NCBI RefSeq assembly: GCF_001552135.1
Contig: NZ_BCQP01000010.1
Span: 310,001-374,000, forward strand
DNA: 64,000 bases
From: Actinomadura chibensis NBRC 106107
Lineage (GTDB): Bacteria; Actinomycetota; Actinomycetes; Streptosporangiales; Streptosporangiaceae
Reading direction: 5' to 3'
The notes under the pieces were generated by a model, which was not told the origin of the DNA, ran no database searches, and was given only the letters and a program-made list of their open reading frames with translations. Below, piece after piece: positions 16,344-24,978 of this stretch. How positions within the stretch are numbered: position 1 is the stretch's first letter; every line of letters starts with the position of its first letter. A program made the position numbers and the translations under genes.

Positions 16344-17243
16344 ATGGTCTCGGAGCTGTTCGACGCGGACGCGTGGAAAGAGGTCGAGGGGTTCGGGTTC
16401 ACCGACATCACCTACCACCGCGCGGTGGACCACGGGACGGTCCGGGTGGCGTTCAACCGTCCGGAGGTGCGCAACGCGTTCCGCCCGCACACGGTGGACG
16501 AGCTGTACCGGGCGCTGGACCACGCGCGGATGTCCAGCGACGTCGGGTGCGTCCTGCTGACGGGCAACGGCCCGTCGCCGCGCGACGGCGGCTGGGCGTT
16601 CTGCTCCGGCGGGGACCAGCGCATCCGCGGCAAGGACGGCTACAAGTACGCCGACGGCGACACCTCCGACACGATCGACCCGGCGCGGGCGGGGCGGCTG
16701 CACATCCTGGAGGTGCAGCGGCTGATCCGGTTCATGGGCAAGGTCGTGATCTGCGTGGTGCCGGGCTGGGCGGCGGGCGGCGGGCACAGCCTGCACGTGG
16801 TGTGCGACCTGACGCTGGCGAGCCGGGAGCACGCGCGGTTCAAGCAGACCGACGCGGACGTGGCGAGCTTCGACGGCGGGTTCGGGTCGGCGTACCTGGC
16901 GCGGCAGGTCGGGCAGAAGTTCGCCCGGGAGATCTTCTTCCTGGGCGACGCCTACGACGCGGAGGCGGCGCACCGGATGGGGATGGTGAACGCGGTCGTC
17001 CCGCACGCGGAGCTGGAGGCGACGGCGCTGGAGTGGGCGCGGAAGGTCAACGGGAAGAGCCCGACGGCGCAGCGGATGCTGAAGTACGCGTTCAACCTGA
17101 TCGACGACGGGCTCGTCGGGCAGCAGGTGTTCGCGGGTGAGGCGACGCGCCTCGCCTACGGCACCGACGAGGCGGCCGAGGGCCGGGACTCCTTCCTGGA
17201 GAAGCGCGCCCCCGACTGGTCGCGTTACCCGTGGTACTACTAG
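16344..17243 (+). CDS. menB: 1,4-Dihydroxy-2-naphthoyl-CoA synthase MenB
   Basis: 299 residues, crotonase fold. Family blocks are clear: VAFNRPEVRNAFRPHTVDEL, GWAFCSGGDQRIRGKDGYKY (oxyanion and substrate region), VVPGWAAGGGHSLHVVCDLT, and DVASFDGGFGSAYLARQVGQ with the catalytic Asp region. The C-terminus SRYPWYY is typical of MenB. It closes the second ring of the naphthoate in menaquinone synthesis. GAGAGGAA precedes ATG 16344. menC follows on the same strand after 87 bp. Confidence 0.96.
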   Translation: MVSELFDADAWKEVEGFGFTDITYHRAVDHGTVRVAFNRPEVRNAFRPHTVDELYRALDHARMSSDVGCVLLTGNGPSPRDGGWAFCSGGDQRIRGKDGYKYADGDTSDTIDPARAGRLHILEVQRLIRFMGKVVICVVPGWAAGGGHSLHVVCDLTLASREHARFKQTDADVASFDGGFGSAYLARQVGQKFAREIFFLGDAYDAEAAHRMGMVNAVVPHAELEATALEWARKVNGKSPTAQRMLKYAFNLIDDGLVGQQVFAGEATRLAYGTDEAAEGRDSFLEKRAPDWSRYPWYY

Positions 17244-17330
17244 GGGTCTAACGCACGGTGTGATCTGGAATGCCGTGATGGTGACGTGATGGCCGCGTGA
17301 TTCGGCGGGCGAGGTCTGGGGGTCTGGCGG

Positions 17331-18284
17331 GTGCGGGTGTACTCCATCCCGATGCGGACGCGGTTCCGCGGAGTGACGCGGCGGGACGGCGTGCTCGTGC
17401 GCGGCCCGGCCGGGTGGGGGGAGTTCTCGCCGTTCGCCGAGTACGGCCCGGCGGAGTGCGCGCGGTGGCTGGCCGCGGCGCGGGAGGCGGCGTTCGAGGG
17501 CTGGCCGGCGCCGGTCCGCGACCGGGTGCCGGTGAACGCGACGATCCCGGCGGTGGGCCCGGAGCGGGCGTTCGAGCTGGCCAAGGAGTCGGGGTGCCGG
17601 ACGGCGAAGGTGAAGGTGGCCGAGCGGGGCCAGTCCGACGCCGACGACCTGGCGCGGGTGGAGGCGGTGCGTGACGCGCTCGGCCCGGACGGCCTGGTCC
17701 GGGTCGACGCGAACGGGGCGTGGGACGTCGACCACGCGGCCCGGATGATCCGGTCGCTGGACCGGTGGGGCCTTGAGTACGTGGAGCAGCCGTGCGCGAC
17801 GCTCGCCGAGCTCGCGGCGGTGCGGCGGCGGGTGGACGTGCCGGTCGCGGCGGACGAGTCGATCCGCCGCGCCGAGGACCCGCTGAAGGTGCGGGCCGCG
17901 GAGGCGGCCGACGTGGCGGTGCTGAAGGTGCAGCCGCTCGGCGGGGTCGCGGCGGCGCTGCGGGTGGCGGAGGCGTGCGGGCTGCCGGTGGTGGTGTCGA
18001 GCGCGGTGGAGACGTCGGTGGGCCTCGCGGCCGGGGTGGCGCTGGCGGCCGCGCTGCCGGAACTGCCGTACGCGTGCGGGCTGGGGACGCTGTCGCTGCT
18101 GGCGGGCGACGTGGCCGCCGATCCGCTGTGGCCGGTGGCGGGCGAGATCGCGGTGCGGCGCCCCGAGGTGGACGAGGCGTCCCTCGCCCGCTGGGAGGCG
18201 CCCGACGCGGCCGGGTGGCGGGCCAGGGCGCTGGCGGCGCAGGAGCATCTGGACGGCCCGGACGTGATCGGGGCGGCCCCGTGA
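17331..18284 (+). CDS. menC: o-Succinylbenzoate synthase MenC
   Basis: 317 residues, enolase superfamily. Catalytic features: TAKVKVAE with the KxK lysines, LVRVDANGAWD (metal Asp), YVEQPCATL (metal Glu), VAADESIRR (metal Asp) and DVAVLKVQPLGG (second catalytic Lys). It dehydrates SHCHC to o-succinylbenzoate. The actinobacterial short form has the usual opening MRVYSIPMRTRFRGVTRRDG. GTG 17331 fits this; a G-rich stretch upstream serves as ribosome site. It probably forms a menB-menC-menD transcript. Confidence 0.94.
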   Translation: MRVYSIPMRTRFRGVTRRDGVLVRGPAGWGEFSPFAEYGPAECARWLAAAREAAFEGWPAPVRDRVPVNATIPAVGPERAFELAKESGCRTAKVKVAERGQSDADDLARVEAVRDALGPDGLVRVDANGAWDVDHAARMIRSLDRWGLEYVEQPCATLAELAAVRRRVDVPVAADESIRRAEDPLKVRAAEAADVAVLKVQPLGGVAAALRVAEACGLPVVVSSAVETSVGLAAGVALAAALPELPYACGLGTLSLLAGDVAADPLWPVAGEIAVRRPEVDEASLARWEAPDAAGWRARALAAQEHLDGPDVIGAAP

Positions 18285-18321
18285 CCGCGGCGCGGCGGGC
18301 GTCCTCGAAGGGCGGGACGCC

Positions 18322-19989
18322 GTGAACCCGGCGACCGCGCTGGCCGCCGTCCTGGTGGACGAGCTGCTGCGGTGCGGGATGACCGACGCGGTGCTGGCGC
18401 CGGGGTCGCGGTCGGCGCCGCTGGCGCTGGCCCTGCACGCGGCGGAGGAGGCGGGGCGGCTGCGGCTGCACGTCCGGATCGACGAGCGGTCGGCGTCGTT
18501 CCTCGGGCTCGGGCTGGCGAAGCGGTCGGGGCGCCCGGTGGCGCTGGTGTGCACGTCGGGGACGGCGGCGGCGAACTTCCACCCGGCGGTGGTGGAGGCG
18601 CACGAGTCGGGCGTCCCGCTGGTGGTGGTGACGGCGGACCGTCCGCCCGAATTGCGGGACACGGGCGCGAACCAGACGATCGACCAGGTGAAGCTGTACG
18701 GGACGGCGGTGCGGTGGTCCACCGAGGTGGGCGTGCCGGAGAACCGTCCGGGGATGGTGGCGTACTGGCGGTCGCTGGTGAGCCGGGCGTGGGGGCTGGC
18801 GCAGGCGCCGGCGGCGGGCCCGGTGCATCTGAACGCGGCGTTCCGCGAGCCGCTGATCCCGGACGGGGACGAGTCGTGGTGCGAGCCGCTCGACGGCGAC
18901 GCGACCGGCGCGTGGACGAAGGTGCGGGCGGCGACGCCGGGGTCGGTGCTGCACGTCCCGCCGACCCGCAGGGGCGTGCTGGTGGTGGGGGACGGGGCGT
19001 CCAACGTCAAGCGGTACGTGGCGGCGGCGTCGATGGCGGGGTGGCCGGTGCTGGCGGAGCCGAACGGCAACGCCCGCTACGGCGACCACGCGCTGTCCTC
19101 GCACCACTTCCTGCTGGGGGTGGGGGAGTTCGTGGAGCGGCACCGCCCGGAGGTGGTGGTGACGCTGGGGAAGCCGGGGCTGTCGCGTCCGCTGCTGTCG
19201 CTGCTGCGGCGGGCGGAGGAGCACATCGTCCTGTCGCCGGACCTGGCCCGCTGGCCGGACCCGGTGCGGTCGGCGACGCAGGTCGCGCAGGAGGTCGAGA
19301 TCCCGGTGGTGTCCGGGGACGACGCGTGGCTGAAGTCGTGGCGGACCGCCGACCTCGCCGCCGCGGCGGCCGTGGACGAGGTCCTCGACGCAGCACCCGG
19401 GGTGAGCGAGCCGCGGCTGGCCCGCGACCTGGTGGCGGGGCTGCCGGGCGGGTCGCTGCTGTTCACGGCGGCGAGCATGCCGATCCGCGACCTGGACCAG
19501 GTGATGCGCCCGCGGCGCGGGATCCGGGTCATGGCGAACCGGGGCGCGAGCGGCATCGACGGGCTGGTGTCCACGGCGATCGGCGCGGCGCTGGCGCACA
19601 GCGGGCGGTCGTACGCGCTGCTGGGCGACCTGGCGTTCCTGCACGACCAGAACGGGCTGATCATCGGGCCGCGGGACGAGCGTCCCGACCTCGCGATCGT
19701 GGTGGTGAACAACCAGGGCGGGGGGATCTTCTCGCTGCTGCCGCAGGCGGCGCTGGCGGGCCCGTTCGAGCGGGTCTTCGGCACGCCGCACCAGGTGGAC
19801 CTGGCGGGGGTGGCGGCGGCGCACGGCGTCCCGTACCGGCGGCTGGACGCGCCGGGCGACCTGCCGAAGGCGATCGCGGGGGAGGGCCTGCGGATCGTGG
19901 AGGCCCGCACCGACAGGGAGGCGAACGCGGCCCTGCACGGCGAGATGCGTAAGGCGGCCCACGCCGCCGTCCGAGCCGTCCTGTCCTGA
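18322..19989 (+). CDS. menD: SEPHCHC synthase MenD
   Basis: 555 residues, normal for MenD. The N-terminal ThDP pyrimidine domain shows MTDAVLAPGSRSAPLALAL and VRIDERSASFLGLGLAKRSG, followed by CTSGTAAANFHPAVVEA and TADRPPELRDTGANQTIDQ. The C-terminal ThDP-binding motif begins GDLAFLHDQNGL and ends VVVNNQGGGIFSLLPQ. It condenses 2-oxoglutarate with isochorismate. GTG 18322 starts 37 bp after menC; AAGGGCGGG is the likely ribosome site. Confidence 0.96.
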   Translation: MNPATALAAVLVDELLRCGMTDAVLAPGSRSAPLALALHAAEEAGRLRLHVRIDERSASFLGLGLAKRSGRPVALVCTSGTAAANFHPAVVEAHESGVPLVVVTADRPPELRDTGANQTIDQVKLYGTAVRWSTEVGVPENRPGMVAYWRSLVSRAWGLAQAPAAGPVHLNAAFREPLIPDGDESWCEPLDGDATGAWTKVRAATPGSVLHVPPTRRGVLVVGDGASNVKRYVAAASMAGWPVLAEPNGNARYGDHALSSHHFLLGVGEFVERHRPEVVVTLGKPGLSRPLLSLLRRAEEHIVLSPDLARWPDPVRSATQVAQEVEIPVVSGDDAWLKSWRTADLAAAAAVDEVLDAAPGVSEPRLARDLVAGLPGGSLLFTAASMPIRDLDQVMRPRRGIRVMANRGASGIDGLVSTAIGAALAHSGRSYALLGDLAFLHDQNGLIIGPRDERPDLAIVVVNNQGGGIFSLLPQAALAGPFERVFGTPHQVDLAGVAAAHGVPYRRLDAPGDLPKAIAGEGLRIVEARTDREANAALHGEMRKAAHAAVRAVLS

Positions 19990-20032
19990 GCCTCAAGCGC
20001 TACGACTCCGGCTCCACTATTTCAGCCTTCAA

Positions 20033-20047
20033 CTTACAACGTAAAGG
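20033..20047. promoter_or_regulatory. Palindromic motif copy 3 (TTAC-N3-GTAA)
   Basis: CTTACAACGTAAAGG, between the convergent ends of menD (19989) and the phosphatase gene (20097). It shares all but two central bases with the other two copies and a following GGGC. Because no promoter is expected between converging genes, this copy weakens a pure operator explanation. Confidence 0.4.
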
Positions 20048-20096
20048 CGCCGGGCTGGATGCCTCACCTCACCCCTCAAACACAAAGAACAATCAG

Positions 20097-20918
20097 CTAG
20101 CTGAGAAGACGAGCGCGGAGGGCGTCGGTGTCGTCGGGCGTCCAGCCGTGGCCGGACAGCCAGCCGGTCGTGCCGCCGAACTCCTCGTCCACGCGGGTGA
20201 GGAGCTTGTCCATGACGGCCGGGTCGAGGCGGTGGGCGTCCGGGGGACGGGAGTTCAGGTCGTCGGCATAGGTGTCGCTGGCGCGCAGCCGCTCGACGAC
20301 GGCGTCGATGCGCTCGCCGCTGAGGGCGTAGTCGGTGACGATCGCCTCGCGGGTGACGCCCGCGACGTCGAGGGCGAGGGCGCAGACGACGCCGGTGCGG
20401 TCCTTGCCCGCGGCGCAGTGGACGAGCGCGGCGCCGTCGGTGCGGGTCATCACGCGGAGGGCGGCGACGATGGAGTCGCCGCGGTCGGCGAGGTAGCCGA
20501 GGTAGAGGCCGATCGTGCGGTCCTGTTCGGGGGCGTCGTCCGGGCCGCCGGGCCGGTCCTGCCAGGGCAGCGCCTTGTCGGCGTCCGGGGCGGCGGGCTC
20601 GGGCGGGGGGACGGCGGCGGCGTCGGTGTGGCGTCCGCGTTCGGGGAACAGCGACAGCTGGTGGACGGTCACCGACGGCACCCGGGTCAGCGGCCCGGGT
20701 CCTTCGAGTTCGACCTCGGCGTCGCTCCGCAGGTCGATGACGTTCTTCAGCTCGTAGTCGTCGAGGAGGACGCGGACGTCGGCGACGGTGAGGTCCTGGA
20801 GGTTGTCGGAGCGGAGCACCCGGGCGCGGCGTGTGAGGTGTCCGTCGGTGGTGGGGAGGCCGCCCAGGTCGCGGGCGTTGGCGGCGCCGTGCAGGTCGAT
20901 CCACCGGGTGTCGTCCAT
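20097..20918 (-). CDS. Tyrosine-protein phosphatase (PF13350-type)
   Basis: 273 residues. The opening IDLHGAANARDLGGLPTTDG and VLRSDNLQDLT are typical of bacterial tyrosine/serine phosphatases such as MptpB relatives. The catalytic P-loop HCAAGKDRTGV gives Cys and Arg in the HCx5R pattern. It dephosphorylates proteins or phosphoinositides; it has no signal peptide, although family members in pathogens are secreted. ATG 20918 begins the conserved region. A TATAGG element about 14 bases upstream could be a -10. It converges with menD. Confidence 0.88.
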   Translation of the reverse strand: MDDTRWIDLHGAANARDLGGLPTTDGHLTRRARVLRSDNLQDLTVADVRVLLDDYELKNVIDLRSDAEVELEGPGPLTRVPSVTVHQLSLFPERGRHTDAAAVPPPEPAAPDADKALPWQDRPGGPDDAPEQDRTIGLYLGYLADRGDSIVAALRVMTRTDGAALVHCAAGKDRTGVVCALALDVAGVTREAIVTDYALSGERIDAVVERLRASDTYADDLNSRPPDAHRLDPAVMDKLLTRVDEEFGGTTGWLSGHGWTPDDTDALRARLLS

Positions 20919-21154
20919 GAATTGTGACCCTATATGGCCGTCGTGTGCGGTCTTTCGCGCAGGGTCCGGTTCACCTGGGGACGTGCGGTGGTACGGCGCG
21001 GCGGGGGTGGTGGTCCGGGGGAGCGAGGCGGGGTGGGGGTGACCGGGACCTGGGAGCCAGTCCGGGGATGGCTCCGCAGCGTGGAGACTGCCCGGTCTCA
21101 CGCTCCGTAGTTTTTCGGGCAGTCGCTTTCCCTGTTCCGCGAGATGGAGGCTTC

Positions 21155-22201
21155 ATGCCCGCGACCCTGTACGCTCCGCCCGCCCCACCCGTCCCGCCTG
21201 TGCCGGGGAGGGCGCCGGGGAGCGACTTCGCTCCGCTGGCGCGGCGGGTCCGCGAGAGCGGCCTGCTGGACCGGCGGCGCGGCTACTACGCGCGGGCGAT
21301 CGGGCTGAACCTGGCGGCGACGGCGGCGGTGTGGGCGGCGGTCGCGTGGGCGGGGGACGGGTGGTGGACGGTCCTGCTGGGCGTGCCGCTGGCGGTGCTG
21401 GCGGCGCGGACGGCGTACCTCGGCCATGACGCGGGGCACCGGCAGATCGCGCGGAGCGCCCGCGCGAACCGGGTGCTTGGCCTGGTGCTGGGGAATCTGC
21501 TGCTGGGGATGGGGCACGGCTGGTGGAGCGACAAGCACAACCGGCATCACGCGAACCCGAACCATGTCGGGAAGGACCCGGACGTGGGGGAGGGCGTCCT
21601 GGCGTGGACGCAGGAGCAGGCCGGGCGGCAGCGGGGGGTGCTGCGGTGGGTGGCGCGGCATCAGGCGGCGCTGTTCTTCCCGCTGCTGACGCTGGAGGGG
21701 CTGAACCTGAAGGTGGGGAGCCTGCTGTTTCTGCGGGGGCGGTCGCGGCGTGATCAGGTGGTGGAGGGCGGGTTGCTGCTCGCTCACGCGGCGGGGTATC
21801 TGGGGCTGGCGTTCGCGTTGCTGCCGCCGGCGCAGGCGGTGGTGTTGATGGTGGTGCAGCACGCGCTGTTCGGTGTGCATCTGGGGGCGGTGTTCGCGCC
21901 GAACCACAAGGGGATGGCGATGCCGGCGCCGGGGGAGAAGTGGGATCATCTGCGGCGGCAGGTGCTGACGTCGCGGAACGTGCGGGGCGGCGCGGTGGTG
22001 GATTGGCTGATGGGCGGGTTGAACTACCAGATCGAGCACCATCTGTTCCCGGGGGTGCCGAGGTGCAGTCTGCGGCGGTTGCGTCCGCTGGTGCGGGAGC
22101 ATTGCGCGGCGGTGGGCGTGCCGTACGCGGAGACGGGTCTGGTGGCGTCGTACCGGTTGGCGCTGGGACACATGCGTGAGGTGGGGGAGCCGTTGCGGTA
22201 G
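21155..22201 (+). CDS. Membrane fatty acid desaturase (DesA3-like)
   Basis: 348 residues. All three histidine boxes are present: HDAGH, HNRHH and QIEHH (in NYQIEHHLFPGVPRCSLRRL), ligands of the di-iron centre. Hydrophobic segments (AIGLNLAATAAVWAAVAW, VLLGVPLAVLAARTAYL, LLLAHAAGYLGLAFALLPP) place it in the membrane. It introduces a double bond into acyl chains; the QIEHH third box groups it with acyl-CoA or acyl-lipid front-end-type enzymes. GGAGG lies five bases before ATG 21155. The 236-bp upstream region shows nothing else clear. Confidence 0.9.
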   Translation: MPATLYAPPAPPVPPVPGRAPGSDFAPLARRVRESGLLDRRRGYYARAIGLNLAATAAVWAAVAWAGDGWWTVLLGVPLAVLAARTAYLGHDAGHRQIARSARANRVLGLVLGNLLLGMGHGWWSDKHNRHHANPNHVGKDPDVGEGVLAWTQEQAGRQRGVLRWVARHQAALFFPLLTLEGLNLKVGSLLFLRGRSRRDQVVEGGLLLAHAAGYLGLAFALLPPAQAVVLMVVQHALFGVHLGAVFAPNHKGMAMPAPGEKWDHLRRQVLTSRNVRGGAVVDWLMGGLNYQIEHHLFPGVPRCSLRRLRPLVREHCAAVGVPYAETGLVASYRLALGHMREVGEPLR

Positions 22202-22241
22202 GGGGCCGCGCGGGGGTGGGGCCGGGGGTTATGCTCCGGCC

Positions 22242-23057
22242 ATGCCGGAGGGACATACCGTTCATCGTCTGGCCGCCGAGCATCAGCGGATGTTCGGCGG
22301 CCGCCGTGTGGGGGCGTCGAGTCCGCAGGGTCGTTTCGCGGAGGGCGCGGCGCGGTTGGACGGGCGGGTGCTGGTGGACGCGGACGCGCATGGGAAGCAT
22401 CTGCTGCTGGGGTTCGATGATGATCGGACGTTGCACGTCCATCTGGGGATCTACGGCAAGTACGTGTTCGGGGAGGGTGCGGCGCCGGCGCCGGTGGGGG
22501 CGGTGCGGTTGCGGCTGGTCGGCGGGTCGGGGTGGGCGGATCTGCGGGGTCCGAACGCGTGCGAGCTGCTGGAGCCGGGGGATGTGAAGGTGCTGCGTGA
22601 CCGGTTGGGTCCTGATCCGTTGCGGGCGGACGGTGATCCGGAGGTGGCGTGGCGGCGGGTGGGGCGGTCGCGGACGCCGGTCGCGGTGTTGTTGATGGAT
22701 CAGTCGGTGGTGGCGGGTCCGGGGAACATCTACCGGGCTGAGGTGCTGTTCCGGCAGGGGGTCGATCCGCGGTTGCCGGGGCGTGGGTTGTCGCGGGGGC
22801 GGTGGCAGGGGATCTGGGACGATCTGGCGGTGTTGATGGCGGCGGGTGTGCGGGCGGGGCGGATCGACACGGTGCGTCCTGAACACATGCCGGAGGCGAT
22901 GGGGCGTCCGCCGCGGGTGGACGGTCATGGCGGTGAGGTGTACGTGTACCGGCGTGCGGGGTTGCCGTGCCTGGTGTGCGGGTCGGTGGTGGCGACGGTG
23001 GAGTTGGCGGGGCGGAACCTGTTCTGGTGTCCGGGGTGCCAGGCCTCGGAGGTGTAG
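22242..23057 (+). CDS. Fpg/Nei family DNA glycosylase (endonuclease VIII-like)
   Basis: 271 residues starting MPEGHTVHRLA, the PEG N-terminus in which Pro2 is the catalytic nucleophile and Glu3 assists. The H2TH region includes VAVLLMDQSVVAGPGNIYRAE. The C-terminal zinc finger has CLVCG and CPGC separated by about 20 residues. It excises oxidised bases and nicks DNA. The PEGHT rather than PELPE start places it with Nei2-type enzymes. It starts 40 bp after the desaturase and may share its transcript; it ends 3 bp before the convergent antiporter gene. Confidence 0.93.
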   Translation: MPEGHTVHRLAAEHQRMFGGRRVGASSPQGRFAEGAARLDGRVLVDADAHGKHLLLGFDDDRTLHVHLGIYGKYVFGEGAAPAPVGAVRLRLVGGSGWADLRGPNACELLEPGDVKVLRDRLGPDPLRADGDPEVAWRRVGRSRTPVAVLLMDQSVVAGPGNIYRAEVLFRQGVDPRLPGRGLSRGRWQGIWDDLAVLMAAGVRAGRIDTVRPEHMPEAMGRPPRVDGHGGEVYVYRRAGLPCLVCGSVVATVELAGRNLFWCPGCQASEV

Positions 23058-23060
23058 GGG

Positions 23061-24335
23061 TCAGGCGGGTTCGGCGGCGTCGTGGTGCCCGGGGGTGGTG
23101 TCGGGTGCGGGCCGGGCGGTGGGGAGGGGGACGTCGTCGTCGGTCTGCGGGGCGGGTCGTGTGGCGTTTCGGCGTGCGGCGCGGCGGGTGCGCAGGCGTG
23201 CGGCGAGGGGTTCGGCGCCGCGGGCGAGGACGGGTCCGGCGACGGCGAGGATGAGGACGTAGGCGGCGGCGAGGGGCCCGAGGCGGGGGTTGGTGCCGGC
23301 GGTGACGGCGAGTCCGGCGATGACGATGTTGAATTCGCCGCGGGGGACGAGGGCGGTTCCGGCGCGGAGGCGTCCGGTGGGGGCGATTCCGGCGCGGCGT
23401 GCGGCGATCCAGCCGGTGGTGAGTTTGGTGAGGATTCCGGCGGTGGCGAGGAGCGCGGCGACGGCGAGGACGGGTGGGAGGTCGCCGGGGTCGGTGTGGA
23501 GTCCGAAGAAGACGAAGAAGACGGCGGCGAACAGGTCGCGGAGGGGGGTGAGGAGTTTCTGGGCGGTGTGGGCGAGGCTGCCGGACAGGGCGATGCCGAC
23601 GAGGAAGGCGCCGACGGCGGCGGACACCTGGAGTTGTTGGGCGATGCCGGCGACGAGGAGGGTGAGGCCGAGGACTTTGAGGAGGAGGACCTCTTCGCTG
23701 GGTGAGGCGACGAACCGTTCGACGAGGGCGCCGTGGCGGAGGGCGATGTAGAGGATCGCGGTGATGGTGGCGGCGGCGATGGCGAGTGCGGCGGCGCCGC
23801 CGAGGAGTCCGGCTCCGGCGAGGAGGGCGGTGAGGATGGGGAGGTAGGCGGCCATGGTGAGGTCTTCGAACACGAGGATCGACAGGACGGCGGGTGTTTC
23901 GCGGTTGCCGAGCCAGCCGAGGTCGCCGATGACTTTGGCGGTGATGCCGGAGGAGGTGACGTAGGTGACGCCGGCCATGGCGACGGCGGCGACGGGTCCC
24001 CAGCCGAGGAGGAGCGCGGCGGCGGCGCCGGGGGCGGCGTTGAGGGCGAGGTCGGCGAGGCCGACGGGGGCGGAGGTGCGCAGGGTGCCGACGAGTTCGT
24101 CGGCGGTGTATTCGAGGCCGAGGGTGAAAAGGAGCAGGATGACGCCGACTTCGGCGCCGATGGAGACGAAGTCTTCGCTGGTGGTGAGGGGGAGGATGCC
24201 GCCGGAGCCGAAGGCGAGGCCGGCGATGAGGTAGAGGGGGATGGGGGAGATGGAGAAGCGGACGGACACGGCGCCGAGGAGGCCGAGGGCGAGGATGATG
24301 GCGCCGAGTTCGATGAGTTGGACGGCTGATTCCAT
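23061..24335 (-). CDS. CPA2 family cation:proton antiporter (KhtU/KefB-like)
   Basis: 424 residues with about twelve hydrophobic segments. Family landmarks are IPLYLIAGLAFGSGGILPL near the start, GVILLLFTLGLEYTADEL, TYVTSSGITAKVIGDLGWL, SILVFEDLTMAAYLPILTAL and VPRGEFNIVIAGLAV. It likely exchanges K+ (or Na+) for H+. A disordered charged tail of about 50 residues follows the last membrane segment. The TrkA-C subunit gene is 6 bp upstream on the same strand, making a two-gene operon like KhtTU. Confidence 0.9.
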   Translation of the reverse strand: MESAVQLIELGAIILALGLLGAVSVRFSISPIPLYLIAGLAFGSGGILPLTTSEDFVSIGAEVGVILLLFTLGLEYTADELVGTLRTSAPVGLADLALNAAPGAAAALLLGWGPVAAVAMAGVTYVTSSGITAKVIGDLGWLGNRETPAVLSILVFEDLTMAAYLPILTALLAGAGLLGGAAALAIAAATITAILYIALRHGALVERFVASPSEEVLLLKVLGLTLLVAGIAQQLQVSAAVGAFLVGIALSGSLAHTAQKLLTPLRDLFAAVFFVFFGLHTDPGDLPPVLAVAALLATAGILTKLTTGWIAARRAGIAPTGRLRAGTALVPRGEFNIVIAGLAVTAGTNPRLGPLAAAYVLILAVAGPVLARGAEPLAARLRTRRAARRNATRPAPQTDDDVPLPTARPAPDTTPGHHDAAEPA

Positions 24336-24341
24336 GCGGGG

Positions 24342-24824
24342 TCAGCCGTGGGCGAGGATGTCGGCGACGGCGGTGGTGCCTTCGCCGGTGCCGACGACGA
24401 CGATGGTGTCGCCCGCGGTGAAGACGAAGTCGGGGCGGGGGCTGGCGATGACCTGTCCGCCGCGGACGACGGCGACGATGGAGGCGCCGGTGCGGGTGCG
24501 GGAGCGGGTGTCGGCGAGGGGCCGTCCGTCGTAGGGGGATCCGGCGGCGATGGGGATCTGTTCGGTGACGAGTCCTTCGACCTGGCGGTGGAGTTCGGCG
24601 AGGTGTTGGAGGACGCGTCCGGTGCCGAGGAGTTCGGCGATGGCGTTGGCCTCTTCGGCGGTGAGGGCGACGGTGGCGATGCAGCTGTCGGGGTCGTCGC
24701 GGTCGTAGATGACGAGGTCGCGGCGTCCGGTGCGGTGGGAGATGACGCCGATCTGGCGGCCTCGTCCGGTGGTGATGACGTGCTGCAGGCCGATGCCGGG
24801 CAGGGCGGTCCGTTCGACGTCCAC
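24342..24824 (-). CDS. TrkA-C (RCK_C) regulatory subunit of the antiporter (KhtT-like)
   Basis: 160 residues. The C-terminal half is a TrkA-C domain (GASIVAVVRGGQVIASPRPD, FTAGDTIVVVGT). The N-terminal half resembles KhtT: RTALPGIGLQHVITTGRGRQ and DSCIATVALTAEEANAIAEL. In KhtTU-like systems this soluble subunit binds a nucleotide or other ligand and gates the antiporter. GTG 24824 was chosen because GGAGGA is ten bases upstream and conservation begins there; the frame is open further upstream but Pro-rich. Confidence 0.87.
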   Translation of the reverse strand: MDVERTALPGIGLQHVITTGRGRQIGVISHRTGRRDLVIYDRDDPDSCIATVALTAEEANAIAELLGTGRVLQHLAELHRQVEGLVTEQIPIAAGSPYDGRPLADTRSRTRTGASIVAVVRGGQVIASPRPDFVFTAGDTIVVVGTGEGTTAVADILAHG

Positions 24825-24912
24825 GGTGCTGGGGTCCTCCGTTGGTGCTGGTGGGTCGTGGTCGACCGTACCGGGTGGGTCGTGCGGGTTTTCACCGCCG
24901 GTGGGGTGGGTG

Positions 24913-24918
24913 GGAACC
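24913..24918 (+). promoter_or_regulatory. GGAACC element, candidate ECF-type -35
   Basis: GGAACC lies 61 bp before the ECF sigma start and resembles the GGAAC -35 core used by many ECF factors, which commonly activate their own genes. A matching -10 is not obvious. The call rests on the hexamer and position only. Confidence 0.25.
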
Positions 24919-24978
24919 GTTTGGGGGCTGTTGGGCAATAGGGGGTGACCTGATCGGAAGCCCGAGAGGCCCAGACAT

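Noticed and set aside
13218..17243. A 4-kb open frame on the plus strand across the sigma-factor, transporter and menE genes
   Set aside because: It is antisense to three well-identified genes, its translation before 16344 is Gly/Arg/Ala low-complexity, and only its last 300 codons (menB) have real homology. Long spurious frames are expected at this GC content.
15051..19962. Long minus-strand frames over menB, menC and menD
   Set aside because: They are complementary to clearly identified plus-strand men genes and have Arg/Pro/His-rich translations without motifs. Only the 15051-16217 part (menE) is real.
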